Counted from the first letter of the stretch, positions 50,624-63,261 are shown. The stretch: 64,000 nucleotides of DNA from Taeniopygia guttata (GCF_048771995.1 NC_133034.1:4183501-4247500), one strand, 5' to 3'. Translations and numbers: made by a program. Notes: a model not told the origin generated them from the sequence alone.

Positions 50624-50712
50624 CATTTGAGTGATTCCCAAAATCCAGATTCATTCTCATTGGTGCCATCACTTAGAAGATCTTCATTCATCATATCAAA
50701 CTTTTTCTGCAC
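50624..50712 (-). CDS. UGGT1: UGGT1 coding exon: linker before GT24 domain
   Basis: Reads VQKKFDMMNEDLLSDG then TNENESGFWESLKW, the acidic hinge between beta-sandwich and catalytic domain. Acceptor TTCACAG. Close to human UGGT1 with a few substitutions. It contains an N-E-S sequon, which may be glycosylated. Confidence 0.94.
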
Positions 50713-51716
50713 CTGTGAAGCATGACATGGCTTTCGTGAGTTGGAACCACATATTGAGTAGATATTGTCAGGAGTGTGATCCTGACAGTGGTTCTGTTTT
50801 TACCTACTTGATTCACACCCCATGAGCTGACAGGTAACCTAAGCTCTCTGGGAAAACAGCTCAGTAATCAGTGACTTTTTCCAAACAGATTGCAAAGGAG
50901 CTTTTAGACACCAAAGGCATGTTAGTCTGGATGGTTATAATACTTTTCTAAGAGATGTTTAATGAGATGGATGCCAGTGATGGAGACTGGCAAAGAAAAA
51001 CCTTCAAAGAAACCAACAACCCCATCCCCCAAAAAACCAACACACCAATTCCACCAGTCTCTAACTGGTATAATTGGCCACTGAGACTCCAAAGCAGATA
51101 CATAGACAAGACATGAATAGGGAGAACGTCCCAAAAATAGTCCAGCACAAGTAAATGGTGTCAGGTGTGAGTGGCTCTGTTACAGCCATCACTTATCTAC
51201 CAGTCATTCTCCTGGAACTTGTCAGCTATAGCATTACCTGACAGGCAGCCCTAAGAGACAGTAGATAAGTAATTTACCATTTCTTTCTTTTTTTTTTTCA
51301 AATGTATTCTCACCTAGCCTGTGTCAAGAGTGACACAAAATGCATTGCCAGATGAATACAATCTATCTGTGACAGATAAAATGCTGGCTCAATGGACATA
51401 CTTGCTTATTACTTGATATATATAGGGCATACAAAACTGCTTTTTCTTAAAGTTATAAGCAGTCAGGAAAATGTGAGTATTATTGTAGGTCAGGGACATA
51501 CACAAGGAATAGGACTTTGTCCTATTTTCTCCTGTATTAAAAACCCAAATCAAGTCTAGAGATGATGCTCTCTACCCCTGATACTGTGAGGTGAGCTTTG
51601 TGCAGACTGCCTCAAGTGTATGCTCGTGGGTAGAGAGCTTCAAGCCTTAATCCAAGTTTCTCCCCACTGTTGGTCAAACAGGCTTCTTTAAGAGCACCTC
51701 TGATTTTTAAACTCAC
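50713..51716 (-). other. UGGT1: UGGT1 intron, 1.0 kb
   Basis: A/T-rich with a T-tract near 51289-51298. No gene or notable repeat seen. Confidence 0.55.
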
Positions 51717-51801
51717 CTTCACTTTAATAATTTTGCTCTTGAAGTTATTGAGAACAACAATAACTTCATTAGCTTCAGGTGGAGAGTCTGTGCCATCGTG
51801 G
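51717..51801 (-). CDS. UGGT1: UGGT1 coding exon: beta-sandwich segment
   Basis: The first base completes a Ser codon; then HDGTDSPPEANEVIVVLNNF and KSKIIKVK. Donor AAG|GTGAGT. Part of the second beta-sandwich region of the folding sensor. Confidence 0.94.
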
Positions 51802-52142
51802 CTGAAAATAGAGCAAGATACTGACTTTTACTACAAAGCAGAAATATGTTCTTTATTCCTTCTGCTCATTTTTATACATGTATTAAGCCTCAGCACTGCA
51901 AAACAGGTTTGAGACATGACAAAGAAACAAATACATTTATTTGAACACGCTTAATGGGATTTAAAATTAATTAATTTCACCTAGCATAACTTATGTTCAG
52001 TATGAAATGTAATTTGCTGTCTAATTTGCTGTTTAGGTTACCACACTTTGGCAAGGGAATCATTAGATTCACATATCACAATGCCTATCTACTTCAGAAG
52101 TTTTATAAGAAAAAGACTGAAGAATTTCTTATCCTGACCTAC

Positions 52143-52228
52143 CTGTAGATCCTGTAAATATCTTCAGATCTGCCTTTTCTCAGTCTTAGAGTCCATGCAC
52201 CAGGATTGGCTTTTAATTGGAAGTAGCC
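52143..52228 (-). CDS. UGGT1: UGGT1 coding exon: GYFQLKANPGAW segment
   Basis: Reads GYFQLKANPGAWTLRLRKGR then SEDIYRIY, ending with two bases of a Ser codon. Acceptor TTCACAG, donor ACAG|GTAGGT. Beta-sandwich part of the sensor. Confidence 0.95.
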
Positions 52229-53884
52229 CTGTGAAGTGAAATGAATATTTGGCAGTTTCCAGAAAATGCAAATGCAGAAAAAATAGCTTTAAAGTTATGT
52301 GTTTTGACTCACTGATTTATATCTAGAATGTTATTTGCAAGCCCGTTGATTAACATGACTTTAAGGCTTTAAACTCAGAGAACAGGAGAAAAGCCCCAGA
52401 AATTATTCCATTCAAAATTGTTGGGTTTTCCCCAAGAGATAGAAGCTTGAAAAGGTCTGGCATTATTTGTTAGATCAAAGTCTTCATTGTCCCCATGGGA
52501 ACAGTGCAAATCCATAGTCTTTTCCTGCAAAAGGTTGCCTTCATGAAGGAGTGAAAGAATTTCAAAACACTAATTTGTAATTATACTACAAAATCTAAAG
52601 GGACTCTGAAGCTCTACAGAGCGGTAATTCACCTACAGCAGTAAGTAATAACATAATTTACATGTTAAAAGATATCTCCCCTACAGAACTTAAAAATTCA
52701 AATATTGTGTTCAAGTCTTTCTAAGCTTCAGATTCCAGATCTGAATATTTTCCTCTGTGGTTTAGATTATGAGACCTATAGAAGATCCATGCAACTGTAG
52801 AGATGTTTTAGTGTCCCTTTCAGTTTTGTACCGTGGCTTCAAATGTTTGCAGTTCCTATGTGAATCAGGCTGCTTTAAAAAGGAAATTTTAAAATATTTT
52901 TTGAACATTTTGGTATAGCTAATTAGAAAAAGGACACTTCTGAGTTTTAGTCCCCAAAATAAACACACCATGTGATCACATGTAAAATAAGGGACATCTT
53001 TCTTTCTACAGTAAGAAATACCACATCATTCTAGGATATACTCTGGCTAAGTATATAAAGTATATATACTATATAGTATATAAGTATAAAAGGCACTAAT
53101 TGAAAAGAAGTAATAATTCTAAAATAAATATTTAGCACCATTGAATATTTTTCCTTGTTTTTATTTTAATTCGTTTAAATGAATGTAACACCTTTAAAAA
53201 TTTAAAGATTAAAAAAAGACCAACACAAGAGGCAATTGACTTCAGTTTTTCACTAACATTACATAACAAGAAAACATTCCAGTAAAAAATTTCCTCTGCC
53301 ATAATTCCAGCCCATTAGCTCTCTCCTGTCCCAGTGTGGATGCTGAGAACAGACACATCCCTTATGCAGTGACATTACAAAAGCAGCTGCAGGGAACAAT
53401 CATACACTTGGATTTCCAGCACCTTTCCTCAACTCAAATAAGCAAATCCCATTCTTTCACACTTCCTTTATTTTCTACAATGCCAACTATTCTTGCTGAC
53501 TCTCTCCATTTATGCCACAGATCTCCTGAAGAAATGGGTCCCAAAAACGAGACAGCCTGAGGCTCACAGCACCAGAGTGGATGGCCCAAGGAGGACCCTG
53601 TCCCAGGAAAACAACTGAGCTTCCTTGGAAAGGGGCTGCTTAAGAATATTGGCAGCATTTAAAGATCTTCCAGAACATCTCAGAAGGGAAAGGAGTGCAT
53701 CTTGAAAGAGATGAGAGAGAGCACAAGGCTTCAGTGTGAGGAATGATGGGGTCAGGTGCATCTGCAAGCAGCTGTGGAGTGCAGGTTACACCCCAAGGCC
53801 AGAGCCCCGTGCTGGGAAATGCTCAGGGTGGAAGGCAGGGCTGTGCTGCCTGGCTGAGCTGTGCCAGCTCCAGGGAGCACTTAC
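52229..53884 (-). other. UGGT1: UGGT1 intron, 1.66 kb
   Basis: Mostly A/T-rich, with a TA-alternating palindromic segment at 53050-53095 (TATATACTATATAGTATATA) and a GC-richer part next to the 53885 exon. No coding content recognised. Confidence 0.6.
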
Positions 53885-54043
53885 CAGGTTGGCCATAACG
53901 ATGGTGTCCACGATGACAGGGCTGCTGGAGGTGCCCAGGGTGAACTGGAGCCCCCGAGGTGGCTGCCCAGTTGTAATGTCATAGCAGTGGCCCTCCAGCA
54001 GCAGGTACTCCAGTTCATACTCTGCAGCTACAACACTCTCCAC
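53885..54043 (-). CDS. UGGT1: UGGT1 coding exon: YELEYLLLEGHCYD segment
   Basis: Fifty-three codons in phase 0, including YELEYLLLEGHCYDITTG, QPPRGLQFTLGT and VIVDTIVMANL. It is GC-richer than its neighbours at third positions. Acceptor CTTCCAG, donor CTG|GTAAGT. Strongly conserved with human UGGT1. Confidence 0.96.
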
Positions 54044-55722
54044 CTGGAAGGAACAGACACTGCTGACTGCAGCACTAGCTCTGAAGTGCCACTTTTAGTC
54101 ATTCAGTTATAGTAATTAAAAAAACAATTTTACCAGAGTAATTTTATTGTTAGACAAATGCCTAGAAACCCTCAAAGAGCTCAGCTCCTTTGAGTGACAA
54201 ACCTCACACAAATATTGTTAAGAGTGGTCTAAACCAAAATAATTTAAACCTCAACATATGCTAGGATAAGAAAAGGGAAGGATTGTTTTTCTACTCCACT
54301 TTTCTTTTTTTATAAACATTTACTGGAGAATGGAGTTCATATCTCATAAAAAGTATATGATGGGATACAGAATTTTGACTGCAAGTCTGTTTAAAGCTGG
54401 TCTCACCTAGTATTAGCCATTTGAAATAAACATTTTGTTTCGCACTTACAGGGCACTAGGGTACTGTCAGGAAACACCTGTTCCTTTTTTTCCTACACTG
54501 AATTAATGTGCCAAGGAAAGAGAAGAGAAAAAATAAACAAAAAAATAAAAACCCACAACCCCAAAAGACTTGGGTCCCTACCAGGCCAAATTCAGATGTA
54601 GCCTGAGTACATAAGCAGAATGTTAGTCTAATCCCACAAAGCTTCTCCTCTCACTGCACATCCAAAATGACAGTTTAATTGCTACAGCACCAACAGACTG
54701 CACATTGGGAACTGGAAATGGTGCACCTGCAAAAGTAAAGCTCCTGTTTATTTGGAAGCTCAGGAGGGCACTTGGAATGCCTGAAGCATTTAATACCCCT
54801 CTCTCAGGCTTTCAATTAATCAATGGGGCAGGCATGGAAATCAGAGGCTTGAAATGTAGTATTAATGCTTCATTTATGGCTTTAAAGTTAGGGAAAGAGA
54901 TTAAAAACAAGAAACTCCTACACTAAAACACGCTAACCCAAAACCCAAACCATAAAATACACACCCAATTTCCTAGACTTGTGAATAACTAGTACAGGAT
55001 TAGCAATACAAGATATACCACAATACCATATCATATTCCCAAAGAGTATCAGAGAGATGCAGAAGTATGAAGGGACTAATATCAGTGAGAAGGGGACCCA
55101 CATTTGTGATGCCCACAAGACTCACTTTTCCAGAGGCCTGTTTGTAAAGGCTTTGACAGTCTCCTTACACATACATGTGTAATACCTTTACAACAAGGTA
55201 AATAAATAAGAGTTTTTCCCTATTTTTCCCTCTGAATGTGGGGCAGCACTGCCCAGATGCACAGTCCAACAGTCTGAGTCAAGGACTGCTCAAATGGCAG
55301 CAAGCTCCTGATCCTACAGCAGCTGAGTGGATTTCTGCTGCATGGTTTTACTGCTGCATTGACACTGCACGTCCTTCTGTGGATCACAGGAGTGTTTGCC
55401 AGTTAACAAGAATTGTGAACATCTAACAGGTAGCTGAAAGCAGCTTGGTGGCTTCTAGGAGCAAGGGAAAGGACCTGCTCCAAGCCCATGGTAGTCTGAA
55501 CCTCTGGGTCAGGCATCTGTGAGTAACTGAGGACAGCAATCTTGCTGTCAGGGAGCTCATGCTTCCCCTCCTAGAAATCATTTAGAGGTCTGAAAACGCA
55601 GTAATATCCACAGCTCTATGTTTATTGGTATTCTAAAATTCTGCATTTCTTTCCCATGAAAACACAAGCCCTGGAAAAGCACCACCTTTTAAATGCAGTA
55701 GGAACATGATGATTTCTCTTAC
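54044..55722 (-). other. UGGT1: UGGT1 intron, 1.68 kb
   Basis: The longest intron seen whole in this gene. Nothing beyond short shadow frames and A-rich patches near 54520-54550. Confidence 0.55.
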
Positions 55723-55912
55723 CTCCTCTAAGAAGATATTGTCAAGGTCATAGGGGGTTCTAACAGACTCCACCATCCAACTCTCAGGAGTATTTAAATT
55801 CAGAGTGAACAGTGGAGACTGGGGCATGTCTAAAAACTTGGCAATTGGTCCTGGAGCAAAGTTATTCTCTGCTGTGAAAGAAATCTCTGGCTCCAAAACA
55901 TAGCGGTAAAAG
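55723..55912 (-). CDS. UGGT1: UGGT1 coding exon: FYRYVLEPEISF segment
   Basis: The longest of the sensor exons after the 207-base one: FYRYVLEPEISFTAENNFAP, then GPIAKFLDMPQSPLFTLNLN and PESWMVESVRTPYDLDNI. Begins with one base of a split Ser codon and ends GAG|GTAAGA in phase 0. The Trp/Met-rich stretch is typical of the beta-sandwich of UGGTs. Confidence 0.96.
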
Positions 55913-56323
55913 CTGAAATTTCAGAAAGAAAAAGTCAGAACACCCATCTGCCAAAATTTGCTAATATTTCACTCTCACTGAATTTGCAGATGGCATCTGT
56001 TTTCCCTGACCTTTAATGTCTCCAAGCCTTTGTTCAAAGCAATACAGGTTTTGTTAACGTTAGGACAGGACAGAATTTCTGTCCTGAAGGACCAAAACAG
56101 ACTGTGCAAGACTCAGCCATTAAGACTAGTAAGTTATTTAATTTTATATAAATACAAGAAAAAGAATAAAAGCACCCAACTTGTAAAACAGCATAATTAC
56201 TTCATGCCATCCAGAAATTCCCAGATTCTCTGTGGGAAATTATGCTATTACATAAATGAGCTCAAAGCAGTTATTGAGACTTCCTATGAAACAGCACCCA
56301 CCCTCTACCATGGAACTGCTTAC

Positions 56324-56403
56324 CTTTTCAGTGGCATGTCAGAAAGCTTAGACTGGCAGTTCATAAACACTCTCAGGTTCATATTTATCAATTGGTTCAA
56401 AAC
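56324..56403 (-). CDS. UGGT1: UGGT1 coding exon: LRVFMNCQSKLSD segment
   Basis: Reads VLNQLINMNLRVFMNCQSKL then SDMPLK, ending with two bases of the Ser codon completed by the next exon. Acceptor TACTTTAG, donor AAAAG|GTAAGC. End of the thioredoxin-like fold adjoining the beta-sandwich. Confidence 0.95.
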
Positions 56404-56856
56404 CTAAAGTAATGAGAAAGACATCCCTTAAAATGCTAATGAGGAGAGCTGACCACTGTTTTATAGACAGGACCTTGGGGTGGATGTTCTCTGCTCATTC
56501 CCACTCCTTCCTCTTGTGATTTGCTTTACCACCCCTACCCCCCTTTTAAATTGGTGGTTTTAAGCACAGTTACCTGTTCCTCCTATTTCAGGCATTCTTT
56601 TTGGCATGCTGAGATCTTCCCCAAGAACAGAGTTACTGCAAACTAAGCTGTTGGAATAGTGAAATTAAAGCTCTCTGGGCAACACCTGAGCATGATCTTG
56701 TTAGTGTGTACTGCAGCCTAATTAGTATTTCCACTGATAAATGCATTGTGAAACTCAGACACACTATTAGAAAGCTAGTGGTCACCACACAGTCAAAGAG
56801 GAAGCAAACATTCCAAAGTGATAGAATTTGAAGTTCTCACAACCCTGCCTACATAC

Positions 56857-56959
56857 CAAAAGTAATGGAGCAAGTCTCTGAGCATCTCTGGTCACGGGAT
56901 CAACAATAGCCACAACATCAAAGTATGTCTCCCCCTCTTTTGGTCTCAGTTTAACTGCA
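56857..56959 (-). CDS. UGGT1: UGGT1 coding exon: YFDVVAIVDPVTRDAQ segment
   Basis: I chose the acceptor TCTGTTTAG|TGCAGTT rather than the TGCAG five bases downstream. Only the former keeps frame with the previous exon and gives SAVKLRP (human SAIKLRP); the latter would create an immediate stop. Continues with YFDVVAIVDPVTRDAQRLAP and LLL; donor TTG|GTATGT. Confidence 0.94.
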
Positions 56960-57284
56960 CTAAACAGAAGAAAATACAATTTTAAAGTACCAAACATGTG
57001 GATAAACCCTGGAAATGCATTATAACCCACTGCTATCCATCTCATCCTGAAATGAAATTACTTCCTAAATGCTGTGCACCCTCAGAAACTAAATACAGAA
57101 AAACAGGCATATACATGTATGTTTATAAAGATAGGTGGAGAGATAAAATTAATTTCTAGAATCTCCCTGAAAACTGTTGGGGACTTTCCTACTGCAATTT
57201 AGATTTTTTTTTTTTTTAATTAATGCAACATAGAACAATGGAAAGTTAAAGGACACAGACAAGCACTGTTCAGCAATTCTATAC

Positions 57285-57380
57285 CTGTATCGTTCTTCAA
57301 AAAACTGATACTCAATCCTTGCCTCTCCTTTTGGCTGAGCAGAAAGAAGAGCATCCACTTTCATTACCAAATCACTTGCC
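57285..57380 (-). CDS. UGGT1: UGGT1 coding exon: SDLVMKVDALLSAQPKG segment
   Basis: Reads ASDLVMKVDALLSAQPKGEA then RIEYQFFEERY. The first base completes a Leu codon from the upstream exon. Acceptor CTTTTCAG after a T-rich tract, donor ACAG|GTATAG. Confidence 0.94.
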
Positions 57381-58791
57381 CTGAAAAGAAATAAAAGAAA
57401 AAGGCTTGGAGATATCAGAAAAAATGCCTGTACTTACCACTTTTCTGTCAGGCAGCAGCAAAAGAGAAGGCAAACAGAATCCAGATACCCAAACACTCCT
57501 ACTATGTCTCTACATAGGCTCTGAAGAATTAAACATATTTAAGGCTTAATCCACCAGTAGTTTAAACTGGTTGCAGCCTTATTACTGAGTATACCATAGG
57601 ATTTAACTCTAACAAATATAGAACAGCTGTATTTCAGGGGTCAACCATGTTACAGGAACTGCGTTCCTGATCTTCAACAACCACTCAGATCTGAAAGCCA
57701 TTCAGATCAAACCCTTGATTCACTGCACTTCCCATTTTACACTGCTCTTCCCATTTTACACAGCAATTCTGAGCACTAGGAAGCAATCCTATAAGTGGAG
57801 AAACTTTTGAGAGGGGTCCTATCATAAAAGATAATTACTTTATTACTAAAAGCAATATTACTTTTAGCACTTTAATAAAAGTAATATTACATTTATTACT
57901 TTAAGCACTCCTTCTTTTTCAGTATTTCCATAATTTTTCAGTCTAGTATTTTAAGAATATATTTAATCTTTAAGGTGTAAAACCTCCTGAAAGTTCAATG
58001 AAAATAGATTTGTACATCATACCTTTGCCAAGAAGCGAAACTGTAACATATATGTCTGTCAGCTTTTCCTGAATTAATTGAGATTTATAGTGACAGCTGT
58101 TTAAATTGTTCCTACCAAACTCACAAGCCTGGTGAACTCCCCTAAGTTCTACAGATTTTTCCAATGCAAAAGTTTTTGAAAAACCTTGGCATCATTCAAA
58201 TAAACAAAAAGAAACCCCAAAGGCCATTGCTCTGGCAGAATTAGCCTTCATTCAAACTATGCCCTCTTCCACCACCCTGACACCCAATGGATGCAGAAGT
58301 GCTTGGAACACAGTTAAAACCTGGTCTGCTGGGATCCAGAATCACACAACATTTCTGCAGAACAGACCTCATGTTTAACTTACTTGACCAGCCCTTAACA
58401 GCCAAGCAGCATCACAGAAAAATGTGATGGGAAGTCTGGGAGAAACTTCGCACAGGTACATGCTCCAACACAAACACACACCTACAGGGGACTCCTGTTC
58501 TTTTGAACCTCAACATGGCTTTCTTTTGAGTGGTCCATCTCTGCTTTGTGCAGTAACTGTCTAGAACTGTCACTTCCCTCTCCTTATCTCTGTCTCTTTT
58601 CCTCATTTTTCTCTCTGAAGTTAAAAGCAGTTTACAGGATTCCCGCAGTACTGATGGAGAAATGTATTACTAAAATAATTTTTATGTTGATAGGCCAAGC
58701 AGCACTCAAATGAATTGCAAATCAGATTCAGAAAGTCATATTATCAAGAGTCCCAGAACTACTCTCTGTAAGCCTCCTTATGTTTACTTAC
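57381..58791 (-). other. UGGT1: UGGT1 intron, 1.41 kb
   Basis: Contains an A/T-rich hairpin-forming segment at 57854-57888 within a block of TTATTACTTT-like repeats (57830-57905). No coding content. Confidence 0.6.
57854..57888. repeat. Intronic inverted repeat, 13-bp arms
   Basis: AATATTACTTTTA, a nine-base loop GCACTTTAA, then the exact complement TAAAAGTAATATT. Flanked by direct repeats of TTTATTACTTT type. Could fold as a hairpin in the UGGT1 pre-mRNA, though A/T pairing makes it weak. Confidence 0.8.
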
Positions 58792-58922
58792 AGATCTTCT
58801 TCAAATCCCAGCTGCTGAATCTGAGATTTGATTTTCTGTCCCGACGTCTTTAATATGATATTTTCAAGGAGATGAAAATCATCCTGATTGAACATCTCTC
58901 CATCCTCTAATGGGCCAATAAT
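58792..58922 (-). CDS. UGGT1: UGGT1 coding exon: FNQDDFHLLENIILK segment
   Basis: Reads IIGPLEDGEMFNQDDFHLLE then NIILKTSGQKIKSQIQQLGF and EEDL (Leu codon split). Acceptor TTTGGTAG, donor CT|GTAAGT. Conserved thioredoxin-like-domain segment of UGGT1. Confidence 0.95.
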
Positions 58923-59859
58923 CTACCAAAAATAGCAGAATCAGTATTATAAGGTAAAGGCTAAACTGAAACAAAATTCAAAGATGTACTAAATGAATAC
59001 TCCAGCCCAGTCTCAGTGGAAGCCAACTGTTTAGGCTGGTATTAATGTCAGTGGCAGCACTGACAAAAGGTAAATCCAGGTATTTAGAGTCAAGAGTCCC
59101 AGACTAAGGCATAAATTACACACTTAAAATTTTCACTGGATCAGGCACTTAAAATTATACATGAATGAAGTACCACATCTGGAATGGGCAGCAGAATACC
59201 AGGCCAATTCTAGTAGTTAGCAAATCTCCCTCCTGTAGCCTTCAGAAGCCTAAAAGCTACCTAGACAAGTCTTGTTATTCTGCTAATGAGAAAAATAGAA
59301 CAGAACAATTCAACACCTGAGATTTTTAACCCATTGAAATATCCAGCAACAAATGGGAGCTGCATGGGCTTGTAACTAACCAGAAACAGATGACAAAAGA
59401 AAACCCAATGCTGTACACAGCAGGGTTTCATTATTTGCAGTGAAATACTATAGTAACATCATTTACCTAATTTCAGATAAACTATAATAAAAACAGATGG
59501 TAGAAGAGACCAAGGCACCTTGGTCAGGGCAAAATACAGTAACATTTTGCTCAGTAAACTGAAGCAGCATAATCTTGCAAATTTATCATCCCCTTCTACC
59601 CCTGAACTCAATTCACTACGAGCATGAAAGCAACTTTTATTATTGAGAGACCTGAATTTGTATCAAATGCCAACAACTAACTGCACACAGTGAAAAGAAA
59701 AGGTCACAGAGGTGTGAATAAATCAAACTGGAAGTGATCCTAAAGACTGCTGAGACCTAAAACAGGCTGACACTCCTGTGTCTGATCCCCACCCAGACTC
59801 TGCTGCTCAAATCTGCTTCTTTCTCACATGTGGAAAGTCTCTTTTACTGATCATCTCAC

Positions 59860-59991
59860 CCGTCCATTGCTGATCACAGCCCTCTGCCCCTTCTTCAGCT
59901 TTAGAACATCTCTGCAATAAACAGCATGGGACAGAACAAAATCCATCTTGGGAGATTCGAAGGCTTCTTTGAAAATATTGGTATCCATACC
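59860..59991 (-). CDS. UGGT1: UGGT1 coding exon: SHAVYCRDVLKLKKGQRAV segment
   Basis: Forty-four codons in phase 0: GMDTNIFKEAFESPKMDFVL, then SHAVYCRDVLKLKKGQRAVI and SNGR. Acceptor TCTTTTAG, donor CGG|GTGAGA. Strongly conserved with human UGGT1. Confidence 0.96.
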
Positions 59992-60597
59992 CTAAAAGAA
60001 AAGAGTACTTGACAAGGAGGAAAACTAGACCTCTGCACATTCTTTAAAAGCAACCTTTTTGTTTCCATTCAAGAACTTTGTATCTTTGTAAAACTGATCT
60101 TTGTATCCTGCTAAAACTGATCCCTAGCTCCCTTTTCTTTGTGGTCTTAAACCTAGTTCTTACTTGTCATCACCAAACACTATCCCAACTGCTGCTGTGA
60201 AGGGCCACAACTACTTAGACCAATTCCAATTTTCCTGTCAAACGTTTTAAAATATACTTTGAGAAATGCACCTCTATTTTTTCCCATCTTTTAAAATAAC
60301 ATTATTCTCTTAACCACCCAAGAAATAGGTGACTCACTTAAATAGATCCCTGCACCCATGTTCCTTTTGCCTTTTCCAAGTTATGTAGCTTTGATGTGTA
60401 TGAGGATTTACTTCATCTTTAGCTGGATTGTTATATTTAGGTAAGCCCTTCAGAGATTTAAAAAAAACAAACTAGCCAACCTAACAGTGTTCCTTTTCTC
60501 TATTACTACACCTGCATATGAATAGACTACACTGAAAAATTAATTTGAGGAACAAGCAAAGCACCCTCCCCATGAAAACACCAGCAGACACACCTAC

Positions 60598-60804
60598 CCC
60601 AACAGCAAATTCCAAGATGTCAGCTCCTGCCTCCAGTGCCTTCACAGTTTCTTCTTTTGCCATCTTGGTGATGAAGTTCTTGGCATTATTTGATGTTTGT
60701 GTCTGCAAAGCTGCCCATATGGCTTTAGCTACAATGGTATTCTGGCTGTTGGGTTCTTCACTAGGATTATTAATCATGCCGATTCGAATGTTATTGCTGG
60801 ATTT
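60598..60804 (-). CDS. UGGT1: UGGT1 coding exon: AIWAALQTQTSNNAKNF segment
   Basis: The longest exon here, 69 codons in phase 0: KSSNNIRIGMINNPSEEPNS, then AIWAALQTQTSNNAKNFITK and ALEAGADILEFAVG. Acceptor AACACAG, donor GGG|GTAGGT. Thioredoxin-like region of the sensor. Confidence 0.95.
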
Positions 60805-61290
60805 CTGTGTTTAACAAAACAGGTGATGGGAAAGTTTAACATTGCAGATATAATAAATATATAATAAACACTATAGCAAAAGTTTTGCAGTTTTAAACGA
60901 GAATATCAGATTTCAAATTGGATAAATAACAGCACAAGGTTAAAATTATGAATTAACTAATTTAACATCACAGCTGTAAGCTGTGCATTTTTATGTTTCA
61001 GTTATCCTCCCAGAACCAATGGGACAGAGAAGAGAGCAATGCTTATGTTTATCTCCAAACCAAAACACAGATATTCCAGTTTAACACCACAGGTTTAAAA
61101 GAACATTTATTGTATCCTGTCCTAGCTTTAGATCAGCAATGTTCCAGCCCCTACAAAAAAGATGAGGCTGGAAATTAGAGACCCTGCAGGGAGAACCAGG
61201 CCACAGGAAGATGCACAACTTGTGTTTTACAAGCCTCTACCAAGGGCTTTGTTAGCACTGCTAACCCATTCCAATGAACACGTTGCCTAC

Positions 61291-61385
61291 CTGATGTTTA
61301 ATGGCATCATACAACAACTGCCTCCCTGAAGGTTTATCAAAATCACCAACAATCCAAAAAGTAACAGGTCTAACAAAGGAATCAT
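61291..61385 (-). CDS. UGGT1: UGGT1 coding exon: PVTFWIVGDFDKPSGRQLL segment
   Basis: Begins with two bases completing an Asp codon; DSFVRPVTFWIVGDFDKPSG then RQLLYDAIKHQ. Acceptor AATTGCAG, donor CAG|GTAGGC. Thioredoxin-like fold strand-helix segment, near-identical to human. Confidence 0.95.
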
Positions 61386-61914
61386 CTGCAATTATTAAAA
61401 AAAAAAGAAAGAGAAATTTGAGGGTGAAAGGAAAAAAGCTTCATTTTTTCCTCATTGGAGGTAAACTATGACACACATGCAAAGACTTCAAAAAAGTAAA
61501 ATTCCATAAAAAAGCAATGGGTGAATCTAAGCTATGAAGCCTGGCAAGACAAAATTAATAGCACTGGTATAATAGTCTTTATTAGGTCATTCAGAAAACC
61601 CATGTGGGACAACATGCATTGCTCTAAGCTAGATTCTTTTAGTATTTTTGTTTGTTTGCTACCTTTTCAATTACAAATGATAAAGAAACACATAAATAAC
61701 TGGGAGATTCCAACTGGGGTTGGAATTCAGCAGACATATCACTTCTTTGTATTGAAGCTGTTAATTTACAAATTCAGTTTCGTATAAAGTCAAAAGTGTT
61801 GGAGCAAACATGCATTTCAACAGCTTCCTTCACTGCCTGCTGGTTCTAAAGCCAGTGTTATAAAGGAACCAGAAAATTCCAAGAACGATATAAAAAATGC
61901 TAAACATGAGTTAC

Positions 61915-61938
61915 CATAGATCTCCTTGGAAGACATTC
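61915..61938 (-). CDS. UGGT1: UGGT1 24-nt microexon (GMSSKEIY)
   Basis: Only 24 bases between TTTGTACAG and ATG|GTAACT. With the split codons it gives GMSSKEIYD, which joins YLTKK upstream to DSFVRP downstream exactly as in human UGGT1. It is a multiple of three, so skipping would keep frame. Too short for ordinary ORF detection. Confidence 0.9.
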
Positions 61939-63261
61939 CTGTACAAAGAGCAGAAAGGAAAGGGGAAAAGGAGAGACACATTAATAACTTGATGGTAATC
62001 CCAATATGTATCTAGAAGCTGCAGCACTGTACTGGGCATAACTGAATCATTACAGTTCAGATCCAACAGCAACAAGTTTGTGCTAATTTTATTGCAATAA
62101 GCTTTGACTTTTTCTTCCCCTCAAACAGATGGATGCTTGATTTTCATTCTACATATTATCAGTTTCATACCACAGGGTGATGACAGCATTCTGAAGACTG
62201 TTTACAAACAGTGCTGTGCCATTGTGCTGTTATCTTCCCTCTTTAAAAAGCAGCATGGCAGTGTTGTATCATTGCTGGGGCTGAGCCAGCACCACATAGA
62301 ACTTCTCTATTACTTCAGAAAATAAATGTGCTACAGCATTACTGTAATCAGATCACAGTTATTAAACATCTTAAGTGGCAGAAGAGGCACTGACCAAAAA
62401 GTGTCAAGGCATGGAATTGCAAATTAATGCACTTTCCAACGAGCATGCCAAGGTGTGGACTTAATTAATGCGTTACACAAGAAACTTGTTCAAACCCAAG
62501 TGATTGAACATGAATGAAGAGCAGGAATGAGACAGGAAGAGCAGTGGGAACAGTTCAGGTAGTGCACATGGATGGCAGTGACTGGAGACAGGACCATGGA
62601 AATTTGGGACAGTCTAGTAAAGACAGGAGACAGGAACAGGAGGATTTGGGTCAAATGACAGCAGCTTGTTTCTGGAATCTAACCAAAATGGATAAAGGAA
62701 ATACCTGATGATGTCTGCTTAGACCTGGTTAGACTCTGTATTATATCTATGTATGCATTTCCTACACTTGAGAGGTACAGGCAAGTTTGAACACTTTTAT
62801 GAGGAACTGTCACAAAATTGCTATTGGAAAAGCAGTGCTTGCACTGGAGCAATAAAAACAGCACTGACCACATTGGGTGATATCTTATATAATGGGCAGT
62901 TGGAATTTTCTTCTGAATCCATGTAACTTTTAGCAATTTTGAATTATGAGACAGAGAATTGAAACCCCTTTTATATCTTTCTAGTCATTGCTTACACTGC
63001 TGCATTTCTGGAGGTCATTTGCAGAACACCAAGAGCAGTTTGGGTGAGACTTCATTATTCAGTAAGAGGATGGACTGGGTTTAAAAGGGGAACATTCTTG
63101 TTCCATGCAGATGTCATGTCTTATTAAAAAAAAATAAATCTTTAACAGACTATGTTGTTACCCACAGGCCTGGCAAGACTCAGTGTGTGTGAAGATCTGC
63201 ACATATGCTTGGAAACACACATAAAAGCAGATTCGGATTCAGAATCCACCACAGATGTTAC
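61939..63261 (-). other. UGGT1: UGGT1 intron, 1.32 kb, upstream of the microexon
   Basis: Includes a purine-rich (GA/CAGG) stretch at 62510-62700 and A/T-rich remainder. No gene seen. Confidence 0.55.

Noticed and set aside
56854..56954. Alternative acceptor TGCAG five bases inside the UGGT1 exon
   Set aside because: Using it puts an in-frame stop immediately after the junction. The upstream TTTAG keeps frame and reproduces the family sequence.
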